A stretch of DNA of 25,961 nt from an uncultured Faecalibacterium sp. (GCA_934540955.1 CAKTCY010000029.1:1-25961), one strand, 5' to 3'. Positions 6,010 through 13,154 are shown, counted from the first letter of the stretch. Translations and numbers: made by a program. Notes: generated by a model from the letters alone, not told the origin.

Positions 6010-7251
6010 ATGATGAAAACTACAGGGTCTGTCCAAGAGAAAAATGGACGTTTCTATTTCGTGATCAATCTTTATGATGCCAACGGCAAGCGGAAGATCA
6101 AGTGGATCTCCACAGGTCTGACCGTCCGGGGCAATAAGCGCAAGGCGGAATCCATGCTCCGGGAAGTATTGCTCCACTATGATGAGACCGGGGAACTGCC
6201 CACGGGGCGGGGCGGAGCCTACGAAAAAGTAGATGCTAAAACCGCCAAGCCCCTGCCGCTGCCCCTCCAACCCGTCAGCAAATCGGAGATGCTGTTTCTG
6301 GATTATCTCAACGAGTGGGTGCAAGTTCACAAGGCATCCATCCAGCCTGCAACCTTTATCAGCTACAATCGGATGATCACCGGGCGCATTACGCAGTATT
6401 TTGAGCCGCTGGGCTTGAAGCTGTGCGAGATCACGCCGCAGGTGCTGGATGAGTTTCAGGAGAAGATCTTGCTGGAGGGCTACACCACAAACACAGTCAT
6501 TCACTACCATGCCATCTTCGGCAAAGCATTCAAGGATGCCGTCCGCAAGGATTATCTGGAAACCAACCCGATGCTGAAAGTTGACCGCCCGAAGAAGAAC
6601 AGCTTCCGTCCCAACTTCTACTCCAAGGATGAAGTTCAGCAGCTGCTTGAAGTATCGCAGGATGACCCCCTGCACCTGTGCATCCTCATTACGGCCTACT
6701 ATGGTCTGCGCCGCAGCGAGGTGTTGGGGCTGAAGTGGTCGTCTATCGACTTTGAGCGCAAGTCTATCACCATCAACCACAAGGTGACGGAACAGTTGGT
6801 GAACGGCAAGTACGTTCCTGTGGTCAGCGATGTGATGAAGAACAAGACCAGCTGCCGCACCCTGCCGCTGATCCCGGCTGTGGAAGAAGAACTTCTGAAG
6901 CAGAAGGAAAAGCAGCAGCTTTACCGCAAGCTGTTCAAGAAGAGTTACAGCACCGAGTATCTGGATTTCGTCTGCACCGATCAGGAAGGCAGGCTGATCC
7001 GCCCGAACTTCGTGACGGAGCACTTCGACTGGCTGCTTCGGAAGTATAGCTTGCCCCGCATCCGCTTCCACGATCTGCGCCACAGCTGCGCCAGCCTGAT
7101 GGTGATGAACGGCGTATCCATGAAGCAGGTTCAGGAATGGCTGGGGCACAGCACCTTTTCTACCACCGCTGACATCTACGCACATCTCGATTACAAGAGC
7201 AAACAGGGGTCTGCTGGGGTCATTGCCGGGCTGTTAGAAACGAAAAAGTAA
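6010..7251 (+). CDS. int: Tyrosine recombinase / integrase of an integrative element
   Basis: A 413-residue integrase of the Tn916/phage-integrase type that cuts and joins DNA at attachment sites. Domains in order: an arm-type DNA-binding domain (about 5-55, GSVQEKNGRFYFVINLYD), a helical core-binding domain (about 90-175) and the catalytic domain (about 195-405). The active-site residues are all present: R234 (YGLRRSE), H354 and R357 (HDLRH), H380 (LGHS) and the nucleophile Y390 (DIYAHL). The start ATG at 6010 is chosen because AAAGGAGG lies just upstream; the longer frame from 5959 has no binding site and overlaps xis. Its 3' end faces the 3' end of tRNA-Ser 200 bp away, the standard layout for an element inserted in a tRNA gene. 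It appears intact. Confidence 0.93.
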   Translation: MMKTTGSVQEKNGRFYFVINLYDANGKRKIKWISTGLTVRGNKRKAESMLREVLLHYDETGELPTGRGGAYEKVDAKTAKPLPLPLQPVSKSEMLFLDYLNEWVQVHKASIQPATFISYNRMITGRITQYFEPLGLKLCEITPQVLDEFQEKILLEGYTTNTVIHYHAIFGKAFKDAVRKDYLETNPMLKVDRPKKNSFRPNFYSKDEVQQLLEVSQDDPLHLCILITAYYGLRRSEVLGLKWSSIDFERKSITINHKVTEQLVNGKYVPVVSDVMKNKTSCRTLPLIPAVEEELLKQKEKQQLYRKLFKKSYSTEYLDFVCTDQEGRLIRPNFVTEHFDWLLRKYSLPRIRFHDLRHSCASLMVMNGVSMKQVQEWLGHSTFSTTADIYAHLDYKSKQGSAGVIAGLLETKK

Positions 7252-7415
7252 AAAGACCGTTGCATTCCACAACAGTCTCAACAAACGGTAGTATTTTCAA
7301 CAGATTCAACAGGCGACTTGCTAAAGTTCCTGTTGGAGAGAATTTAGGAGAGAACGGGCTTTCAAAGTAGGATCTTCGCTATTGTTGTCACAACATCACC
7401 GTTGGATTTTGCAAC

Positions 7416-7448
7416 AAAAAAGGCGCAGATTCGTTTGAATCTGCGCCT
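7416..7448 (-). terminator. Terminator of tRNA-Ser
   Basis: Read on the minus strand, AGGCGCAGATTC and GAATCTGCGCCT form a 12-bp stem with a 4-base loop, followed by six T. It begins only 2 bases after the encoded CCA. Confidence 0.9.
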
Positions 7449-7449
7449 C

Positions 7450-7540
7450 TGGCGGAGTAGCAGGGATTTGAACCCTGGCGCCCCTTGCAGGGCCTACGAG
7501 ATTTCGAGTCACGCCTCTTCGACCACTTGAGTACTACTCC
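7450..7540 (-). tRNA. tRNA-Ser(CGA), reads UCG
   Basis: The minus strand folds as a class II tRNA. It has acceptor GGAGTAG/CTACTCC, D-arm with AAGTGGTCGAA, anticodon CGA (7506..7504) in the loop CTCGAAA, a long variable arm GGCCC/GGGGC, T-arm CAGGG-TTCAAAT-CCCTG, discriminator G and an encoded CCA (7452..7450). The anticodon stem CGTGA/TCTCG has a T-T mismatch at positions 29-41, unexpected in a working tRNA. The gene is a likely integration target of the recombinase. Confidence 0.93.
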
Positions 7541-7692
7541 CTGTTTTATTTCGAGAGAAAATTGCAAACTGTATATTGCTGATTTCCTCTTGAATCTTAG
7601 AAATTTAATGTTAGAATATTGTTAGAAAACGCATCGTTCAGACAGGTTCTGAAGCCTGTCAGGACATCAAAATCGACGTTCTCTCGTGCGAT

Positions 7693-7765
7693 ATGGAGAT
7701 TTCTAGCGAAGCATCCACTTGGATTTCGAGTCGTTCTCGTTACGACCACTTCGATACATCTCCAT
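7693..7765 (-). pseudogene. Decayed tRNA-Ser-like sequence or old attachment-site remnant
   Basis: On the minus strand this sequence matches tRNA-Ser in the 5' acceptor GGAG, the D-loop AAGTGGTCG at the same distance, and the block GACTCGAAATC with the CGA anticodon loop. The anticodon stem does not pair and there is no T-arm. Even so, the ends form an 8-bp inverted repeat ATGGAGAT/ATCTCCAT with a 7-nt-loop hairpin GTCGT/ACGAC inside. It starts 155 bp upstream of the real tRNA. It may be a broken tRNA copy left by an integration event. Confidence 0.6.
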
Positions 7766-7850
7766 AATAAACCTTATATAGTATAGCAAAAAAGCCGGTT
7801 GCCGTCAACAGTTTTCTCCAAGGGGCGCGCGGTTTGAATTGGCTTTACAC

Positions 7851-7890
7851 AAAAAACAGGCCGCTGCACAAGGTCTTGTGCAGCGGCCTG
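7851..7890 (-). terminator. Terminator after the Tat lipoprotein pair
   Basis: A 16-bp inverted repeat (CAGGCCGCTGCACAAG and its complement) is followed on the minus strand by six T. Confidence 0.92.
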
Positions 7891-7907
7891 TGGTCGTGCT
7901 TCAAAGG

Positions 7908-8498
7908 TCAGGTGGTAGTACTTGCATCAGTGCCGGAACTGGACGTCGACTTATTGATGTACGCATCGTACACTTCCTTGGTGATCTCCCAATTCAGGGA
8001 ATAGCTGGCCATCGTGCTTTCAGGAATGTACTGGAACAGCACGGTATCGCCCTCCTGCAGGTCGGGGAAGTTCGGGGCGACCAACTTCAATCCTTCGACC
8101 TTGGGATTATCCTCGTTGATCAAAATGCTTGTGGCATTCAGGAACTTCACACCGCCCTCGTTCACGCTGAAATAACGCTGGACGGTCTTGCTCTTGCTAT
8201 TCGCGTCTACGTCTACACCCGATACGGAAACAGAGAAGCAGCTCGGATACAGCTTAAAGGGGTTTTCACGAGAAGACTCGATATCGACGGTCAGGGTGCA
8301 GGTGCCGTCCGCAATCTTCATGTCTCTCAGACCGGCTCTCAGCTGCAGAGCGCTGTCGAGATAGGTACCTATTTTCTTGCTGACAGGGTTGTTGGGGTCC
8401 TGATATTCACAGCCGCCCAGCAGACCGGCACCGGCCATAGCCACTGCGGTGGCTGCCGAATACTTCAGAAAATCGCGGCGGGAAAATGTATAAGACAT
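7908..8498 (-). CDS. Tat-type putative lipoprotein, paralog 1
   Basis: A 196-residue exported protein of unknown function. The N-terminus MSYTFSRRDFLK fits the twin-arginine motif (Arg7-Arg8). A hydrophobic stretch follows and ends in the lipobox LLGGC with Cys30, so the protein is probably carried folded by Tat and anchored in the membrane outer face. The rest looks like a single beta-sandwich, with a C-terminal Ser/Thr/Asp tail. Residues 150-180 (LQEGDTVLFQYIPEST..LNWEITKEV) resemble the end of the neighbouring paralog. The ATG follows GGAGGAAC. It lies 47 bp after paralog 2 on the same strand, so the two are one operon ended by the terminator at 7851-7890. DUF4352-like folds are one possible relative, not proven. 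Confidence 0.85.
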   Translation of the reverse strand: MSYTFSRRDFLKYSAATAVAMAGAGLLGGCEYQDPNNPVSKKIGTYLDSALQLRAGLRDMKIADGTCTLTVDIESSRENPFKLYPSCFSVSVSGVDVDANSKSKTVQRYFSVNEGGVKFLNATSILINEDNPKVEGLKLVAPNFPDLQEGDTVLFQYIPESTMASYSLNWEITKEVYDAYINKSTSSSGTDASTTT

Positions 8499-8545
8499 GG
8501 CTTGTTCCTCCGGTTTTTACCAGTATGTTCTTCCAGTTGAGCGGA

Positions 8546-9076
8546 TCAGGTTCTGGAAGGGGTGGAGATCGCATCCTTCAGGACGTCTTTGCTCAACACC
8601 CAGTTGGCGTTGAAGCCGCTGTACTTCTGCGGACGAGGATAGAAGGTAAGGGTCACTTCCTCCTTCTCCAGTGCGTTCAGACGCTTTGCGTACACATAAT
8701 AGGTGCAGGTCTCGCCCTTTTTGACCTGCTGATCCAATGCATCCGGACTGGTCACACGCAGGTTCTGACCTTCAGCAGCCAGATAGCCGTCTGCCGTTAC
8801 AGCAAAGTTTTCCGCATTCACCTGCAGTGCGTTCAAGGGCAGCAAGGAATCGGGGCCGTTGGTCACCGTCAGCTTGAAGATGGTGGTGGTGTTAGCCGCA
8901 TCGTATTCCACCTGCTCCAGTTTGGTCACGACCTTCAGCACCGTGTTGGTGGTGCCAACGTCTCTCCGAATCGCGGAATAGCTGCCGCAGCCGGTCAGCA
9001 GACTGCTGCCCGCTACAACTACAGCAGTAAGGGCGGTATATTTCAGGAAAGAGCGGCGGGAAAATTCCCCAGTCAT
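8546..9076 (-). CDS. Tat-type putative lipoprotein, paralog 2
   Basis: A 176-residue exported protein, first gene of a two-gene operon with paralog 1. It starts MTGEFSRRSFLKY, with Arg7-Arg8, and has the lipobox LLTGC with Cys30, the same spacing as its relatives. The mature part is a probable beta-sandwich ending in 'GFNANWVLSKDVLKDA', similar to the end of paralog 1. The chosen ATG at 9076 has AAAGGAGGAAC in front; the open frame reaches 9118 but that start has no binding site. Promoter 9133-9161 supports this. No catalytic residues are recognisable, so a ligand-binding or structural role is more likely than an enzyme. Confidence 0.85.
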   Translation of the reverse strand: MTGEFSRRSFLKYTALTAVVVAGSSLLTGCGSYSAIRRDVGTTNTVLKVVTKLEQVEYDAANTTTIFKLTVTNGPDSLLPLNALQVNAENFAVTADGYLAAEGQNLRVTSPDALDQQVKKGETCTYYVYAKRLNALEKEEVTLTFYPRPQKYSGFNANWVLSKDVLKDAISTPSRT

Positions 9077-9132
9077 ATTCGTTCCTCCTTTGGGACACAT
9101 CAATACAGATTCTGCCATAAGGCACTACCTAT

Positions 9133-9161
9133 ACAATAGGCGAAACAAGGGAAAATGTCAA
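9133..9161 (-). promoter_or_regulatory. Sigma-A promoter of the lipoprotein pair
   Basis: Minus strand: perfect TTGACA, 17-base spacer, TATTGT, about 57 bases before the start of paralog 2. Confidence 0.75.
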
Positions 9162-9246
9162 TAATTTTTAGCAAAACAAATGTGAAGATTTTGTGGCGAT
9201 ATTGCGCATTTTAGACGAAGCTTAAGCGGAGCTTCTGGCAATTTTG

Positions 9247-9864
9247 TTAGCTGCGGATCACATCGGAGGCGTTCATGACAAAGGTCAGGCTCTTGCCCTC
9301 CAGGAAGGTGGGCACGTAGGTGACCCGCAGCTGCTTCCAGTCCTTGGGCACCATGAGCATCAGCACGACGTAGGCGCTGCCCTGCGGGGGCAGGCTCTCT
9401 ACATCGGAGAAGCTCTGAGAATTGGCGTTGTACAGCGAGATATTGGCGCAGCAGGCTGCGGGCTGGCCATCGCAGACGGCAGTGAAATCCGGGGTGGCGG
9501 CTACCATGGCCTGAAAGTTTGCGTCCACATTTTCCAGCGGGGGCACGGGGTAGGCCTCGTTGATAGCTTCAATGCCCTGTGCGCCGATGGCATAGCTTTC
9601 GGTCTTGCTGCGGTTGAAGGTGGTCACCCGCACACCCAGATACTCGTAGCCTGCGGGCTGCACGGGATCCTGCGTCAGGTGGTACACACCGGTCAGCTGC
9701 ACGCCCAAGCCGTTCCAGTTGCGGACGGTATCGCCGACCTTGACCTCCACTACAGTGTCGTCGCCGTTGGACTGGCAGCCGCCCAGCAGGCTGGCTGCGC
9801 CCAGTGCGGCGGCGGACACGCCGGTGCACTTGAGAAAGCTGCGGCGGGAAATGACAGTAGACAT
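9247..9864 (-). CDS. Tat-type putative lipoprotein, paralog 3
   Basis: A 205-residue exported protein. It starts MSTVISRRSFLKC, with Arg7-Arg8 and the lipobox LLGGC at Cys30. It resembles paralog 4 (12470-13075) most: 'FTAVCDGQPAACCANISLYNAN' here matches 'VTAACNGQSVPCGSFAAPLYSEN' there, and 'VPKDWKQLRVTYVP' matches 'VPEDWQTLELTWHP'. The mature domain is probably one immunoglobulin-like beta-sandwich. The ATG at 9864 is chosen for its upstream CAAGGAGG; the frame is open to 9933 without a binding site. It has its own promoter (9913-9941). No clear terminator follows; a GAAGCT/AGCTTC hairpin at 9217-9235 lacks a T-run. The function is unknown. Confidence 0.85.
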   Translation of the reverse strand: MSTVISRRSFLKCTGVSAAALGAASLLGGCQSNGDDTVVEVKVGDTVRNWNGLGVQLTGVYHLTQDPVQPAGYEYLGVRVTTFNRSKTESYAIGAQGIEAINEAYPVPPLENVDANFQAMVAATPDFTAVCDGQPAACCANISLYNANSQSFSDVESLPPQGSAYVVLMLMVPKDWKQLRVTYVPTFLEGKSLTFVMNASDVIRS

Positions 9865-9912
9865 AATGTTAAATCCTCCTTGAAGGGTCAGTTTCTTATT
9901 CTTCTTTCCTTG

Positions 9913-9941
9913 GTTATACCGTTTCCGGCGCACAGATGCAA
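9913..9941 (-). promoter_or_regulatory. Promoter of paralog 3
   Basis: Minus strand: TTGCAT, 17 bases, TATAAC, about 48 bases before the start codon. Confidence 0.6.
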
Positions 9942-9981
9942 GAGCCCGGGGTGATTCTTTACAACAATTTCACAAGCAGGG

Positions 9982-10677
9982 TCACTCCTGCGGCGAAAGC
10001 CTCTTGACGTGGGTCTCGCTGGTTTTGACCAGATTTAACAGGCTGGGCGTGTACAGCGGGAACTCCCGGGTCAGGCTCTCGGTGGTCATGGCAAGGCAGG
10101 CGGGGTCCTTGACGCCCTCGCCGCCGTTCACGTCCTGCCCGTCCAGCAGAGCCTCTACGTTGGCCTCGGACATCCGCATCACAGCGTCGGAATAGCCGTG
10201 CCAGCGGTGCGGCTCGATGCTGAACATACTGGAGGCGTTATGCGGCTCTGCAGAGTAGAGCAGCCGGAACATCTTGGCAACCGCCATCATCAGGTAGGCG
10301 CTCACCTCGGTGGTCAGCGCCTTGCTGTGGCACTGACCGATCTTGGCGTAGAGCACGTTCAGGCTGTTGGAGATGAGTTTTTTGTTCATGGTAGGCAGCA
10401 CGCTGCCGTGGTAGATGTTGTCCTTCATCTTTTCGGGGTTGGGCAGATCCTCGGCAGAGAGCATCATGCCGTTGCGCTCGGCGCTGCGCCCCAGCAGGTA
10501 ATCGCAGGAAACATTATAGTAGTCTGCCACCCGCACCACAAAGTCCAAGCCGCACTCGCGGATGCCTTTTTCGTAGTGGGACAGCAGCGCCTGAGAGACC
10601 CCCAGATCCTCTGCCGCCTGCTTTTGGGTGATGCCGCGCTCCTTGCGCAGCAGCTTGATGATACGATTGAACTCCAT
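9982..10677 (-). CDS. XRE-family transcriptional regulator
   Basis: A 231-residue DNA-binding protein. Residues 5-62 are a Cro/C1-type helix-turn-helix (ITQKQAAEDLGVSQALLSHYEKG, then DFVVRVADYYNVSCDYLLG), the standard form in Firmicutes. The remaining 170 residues are helical and not recognised; they may sense a signal or make dimers. The ATG follows GAGGAGAG. A strong own promoter is at 10749-10777. The gene ends 117 bp before the start of paralog 3 on the same strand, with a separate promoter between, so it may control the lipoprotein genes around it, but this is only inferred from position. Confidence 0.9.
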   Translation of the reverse strand: MEFNRIIKLLRKERGITQKQAAEDLGVSQALLSHYEKGIRECGLDFVVRVADYYNVSCDYLLGRSAERNGMMLSAEDLPNPEKMKDNIYHGSVLPTMNKKLISNSLNVLYAKIGQCHSKALTTEVSAYLMMAVAKMFRLLYSAEPHNASSMFSIEPHRWHGYSDAVMRMSEANVEALLDGQDVNGGEGVKDPACLAMTTESLTREFPLYTPSLLNLVKTSETHVKRLSPQE

Positions 10678-10748
10678 GGTGTGCTCTCCTCAATGTCCGC
10701 AGGATCTATTTTTTGGTAACATCCTTGTTTTTGGTTTACAACAGGTTG

Positions 10749-10777
10749 ATTATACACATTGGAAAACGACTTGTAAA
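10749..10777 (-). promoter_or_regulatory. Sigma-A promoter of the XRE regulator
   Basis: Minus strand: TTTACA, 17 bases, perfect TATAAT, about 70 bases before the start codon. The gene-free stretch 10678-11092 holds this promoter and the divergent one at 10963-10991; I see nothing else in it. Confidence 0.78.
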
Positions 10778-10962
10778 GCAAGAAAAATGCCGATATTTTT
10801 CGTCTTTTTTCGTCATTATTGTCAAAAGTCTTGCCGGGTACCCCACATCTATGCTAAACTATGGGTATTAACACATAGATTTTGTGTTTCCGCCGCGGCA
10901 GAAAACCGACCGCTGTTGTGAAAGTGTGTCTTTTCCGAAACAAAAATTTTTCAAATGGGTGG

Positions 10963-10991
10963 TTCCATCTTTCTAAAGTTTGTGCTATAAT
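10963..10991 (+). promoter_or_regulatory. Extended -10 promoter of the LRR lipoprotein operon
   Basis: A perfect TATAAT (10986-10991) preceded by TGC gives an extended -10; the -35 (TTCCAT, 17 bases away) is weak. It lies about 100 bases before the start codon, leaving a long leader. Confidence 0.6.
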
Positions 10992-11092
10992 CTCTTCTTG
11001 GCGACTGTACTTGACCGGCGCACAAATCGGCGAAGGACAAGGCAGACGCTATAAAAGGTAATAACCAAGAATAGGAAAGAGGAAACTTCATC

Positions 11093-11659
11093 ATGAAACT
11101 CGAGCGCAAAGTCCGTCTGTGCAGCGCTGCCGCTGCCGTCCTGATCGCTGCCATCGCCCTGACCGGCTGCGGCGGCTCCAAGACCACTGCTTCTTCCGCA
11201 GCCGCTTCTTCTGTGGCTGCTTCCACTGCTGCTGCCACCAACAACAGCTGCGGCGAGGGTGTGACTTGGGCACTGGCTGACGGCACTCTGACCATCAGCG
11301 GCACCGGCCGTATGACCAACTTCACCAAGGACGCTCCGGCTCCTTGGGCAGATCAGGCCGACCAGATCACCACCGTTGAGGTGGAGGGCACCGTTACCAG
11401 CGTGGGCGCTACCGCCTTCAAGGACTGCACTGCCCTGACCACCGTGAACATCGCCGACGGCGTGGAGTACATCGAGGCCGGCGCTTTCAACGGCTGCACC
11501 GCCCTGACCGAGGTCAACATCCCCCTGAGCGTGGGCTACATCAAGACCGGCGCCTTCAAGGATTGCAACGCCCTGACCAGCGTGACCATCCGCGACAACT
11601 GCCGTCTGGACATGAACGTGTTCCCCGCCACCGTGGAGGTCAACCACGCCGAGGGCTAA
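11093..11659 (+). CDS. Short leucine-rich-repeat (BspA-type) lipoprotein
   Basis: A 188-residue surface protein. A Sec signal peptide ends in the lipobox LTGC (Cys26). An Ala/Ser/Thr-rich linker (about 28-50) follows. Residues about 53-75 (GVTWALADGTLTISGTG) form the strand motif common in gut Firmicute surface proteins. At least two to three BspA-type repeats of about 23 residues come next ('FKDCTALTTVNIADGVEYIEAGAFNGCTALTEVNI' pattern, repeating up to residue 175). It is very short for this family, whose members usually have many more repeats. These repeats usually bind proteins or glycans. The ATG follows AAAGAGGAAAC. The histidine phosphatase gene begins 38 bp later and probably shares the transcript. 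Confidence 0.88.
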   Translation: MKLERKVRLCSAAAAVLIAAIALTGCGGSKTTASSAAASSVAASTAAATNNSCGEGVTWALADGTLTISGTGRMTNFTKDAPAPWADQADQITTVEVEGTVTSVGATAFKDCTALTTVNIADGVEYIEAGAFNGCTALTEVNIPLSVGYIKTGAFKDCNALTSVTIRDNCRLDMNVFPATVEVNHAEG

Positions 11660-11697
11660 GCCCATCCCGTAATTTCAAACCAAAAGAGGTGTGATCC

Positions 11698-12372
11698 ATG
11701 AAAACCTTCAAGCTTCATCTCATCCGCCACGGCATGACGGCGGGCAACCTGCAGGGCCTGTACATCGGCAGCGGCACCGACCTGCCTTTGTGCGACGAGG
11801 GCCGCGCCCAGTTGGCTGAGCTGAAGGAGCGGTTCGCCTACCCGCAGGTAGACACCGTTTTTTCCTCCCCGCTGCTGCGTGCGGTGGAGACTGCTAACAT
11901 CCTGTTCCCCGGGGCTGCCCACCAGTTTACGGTGCACGATCTGCGGGAGGCCGGTTTTGGCAAGTTTGAGGGCAGACCCGTGAAGGATCTCGTCCACGAC
12001 GAGGACTTTAAAAAGTGGATCACCCCGGGCTCCGGCTATCTGCCGGAGGGCGCAGAGCCCACCGAGCAGTTCCACGCCCGCTGCGCCGACAGCCTTATGA
12101 AGCTGTTTGAGTACATGATCCGCATGGACGTTACCGAGGCCGCCTGCGTGACCCACGGCGGCGTGATCATGAGTATGCTCAGCCAGCGCGCCGTGCCTAC
12201 CCGCCGCCCCGAGCAGTGGATGGCAGACCCGGGCTGCGGCTACACCGTGCAGACCGATGTGCAGCTGTGGATGCGGGACAAGCTGGTGGAGGCCATCGAC
12301 ATCGTACCCTTTGGCTACGCCGACACCCTGCAGGGGCAGGCCGAGGCCGAGGAGAACGAGGCCTACGAATAA
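11698..12372 (+). CDS. Histidine phosphatase family protein (phosphoglycerate mutase-like)
   Basis: A 224-residue cytoplasmic protein of the histidine phosphatase superfamily. The catalytic motif is LIRHGMTAGN with His11 as the phospho-acceptor; the second catalytic His is His153 in VTHGGVI, and an acidic residue (Glu84, LREAGFGKFEG) lies at the usual place. The family includes phosphoglycerate mutases, alpha-ribazole phosphatases and many broad phosphatases; the sequence does not say which. The ATG follows AAAAGAGGTG. It is the second gene after the LRR lipoprotein, with no promoter or terminator between. The next gene has its own promoter. Confidence 0.9.
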   Translation: MKTFKLHLIRHGMTAGNLQGLYIGSGTDLPLCDEGRAQLAELKERFAYPQVDTVFSSPLLRAVETANILFPGAAHQFTVHDLREAGFGKFEGRPVKDLVHDEDFKKWITPGSGYLPEGAEPTEQFHARCADSLMKLFEYMIRMDVTEAACVTHGGVIMSMLSQRAVPTRRPEQWMADPGCGYTVQTDVQLWMRDKLVEAIDIVPFGYADTLQGQAEAEENEAYE

Positions 12373-12399
12373 GAAAGGGTTACAGTTTCCCGCTGCCCC

Positions 12400-12428
12400 T
12401 TGACAGAACGCGCAGAATCCTTTATTGT
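12400..12428 (+). promoter_or_regulatory. Sigma-A promoter of paralog 4
   Basis: Perfect TTGACA, 17-base spacer, TATTGT, 41 bases before the start codon. The same box pair stands before paralog 2. Confidence 0.75.
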
Positions 12429-12469
12429 TAAGGGGTAGTTATTGTATCGTACACAGGAGGAACGCTGTC

Positions 12470-13075
12470 ATGTCCCAATCCATCTCCCGCCGGTCATTCC
12501 TGAAATGTGCCGGTTCCGGTGCGGTCAGCCTTGCGGCTGCGCTGCTTACCGGGGTCTGTGCTGCGGCGCAGCAGCCGTGTCTTGCGGGCGAGCCTGCCCT
12601 GCTGGACGGCAAAGCTGCCGTAGAACTGCTGGGCTATGCCCCGGCACCGGAGCTGGGCGGTGTGCTGGTGTACCTCTCGGTGGAAAACCTCTCGGCAGCC
12701 AGCCTGCCGGTGGATACCAGCTATCTGCAAAGCCGGGGTCTGCGTACCCGGGAGCAGCTGTACAGCATGGGCACCGGCGTGACCGCTGCCTGCAACGGTC
12801 AGAGCGTGCCCTGCGGCAGCTTTGCGGCCCCGCTGTACAGCGAGAACGCGGCGGACGCCTCGGTGTTCACCCTGAACCTTGCCGCCGGACGCGGTGCGCT
12901 GCTGCACTGCTTCTGCGCCGTGCCGGAGGACTGGCAGACCCTTGAGCTGACCTGGCACCCGGACTTTGCCGCCGGGCGCAGCGCCATCTTTACGGTGCGC
13001 CGCGGCGCCGACGAAGCCGCTTTGGGCCCCGTGCCCACCACCCCCGCCGAGGTCGGCAGCGTGGTGGACCTGTAA
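12470..13075 (+). CDS. Tat-type exported protein, paralog 4, with degenerate lipobox
   Basis: A 201-residue member of the same family as the three proteins at 7.9-9.9 kb, closest to paralog 3. It starts MSQSISRRSFLKC with Arg7-Arg8, and Cys30 is in the aligned place. The lipobox reads LLTGVC, with Val at -1, where lipoprotein signal peptidase wants Gly, Ala or Ser. The protein may therefore be released by signal peptidase I (AAA follows) or stay membrane-bound. The mature part shares the VTAACNGQ and VPEDWQTLELTWHP blocks with paralog 3. The ATG at 12470 has ACAGGAGG 9 bases upstream; the frame opens earlier without a binding site. It is on the opposite strand from its relatives and is higher in GC. 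The function is unknown. Confidence 0.83.
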   Translation: MSQSISRRSFLKCAGSGAVSLAAALLTGVCAAAQQPCLAGEPALLDGKAAVELLGYAPAPELGGVLVYLSVENLSAASLPVDTSYLQSRGLRTREQLYSMGTGVTAACNGQSVPCGSFAAPLYSENAADASVFTLNLAAGRGALLHCFCAVPEDWQTLELTWHPDFAAGRSAIFTVRRGADEAALGPVPTTPAEVGSVVDL

Positions 13076-13084
13076 CAGCATAGC

Positions 13085-13125
13085 AAAAGAGCCATTGCAC
13101 AAATTGCGTGCAATGGCTCTTTTTT
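13085..13125 (+). terminator. Terminator after paralog 4
   Basis: A 13-bp stem (AGAGCCATTGCAC and its complement) with a 7-base loop and six T; A-rich on the left, so it may work in both directions. Confidence 0.92.
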
Positions 13126-13154
13126 GCAGCAAATGCTGTTTGCCGCTGGGACCC

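Noticed and set aside
7641..7660. GACAGG/CCTGTC hairpin as a terminator or regulator
   Set aside because: Short stem, no T-run, and no gene end next to it on either strand.
9217..9235. GAAGCT/AGCTTC hairpin as a terminator of paralog 3
   Set aside because: The stem is only 6 bp and no T-run follows on the minus strand.
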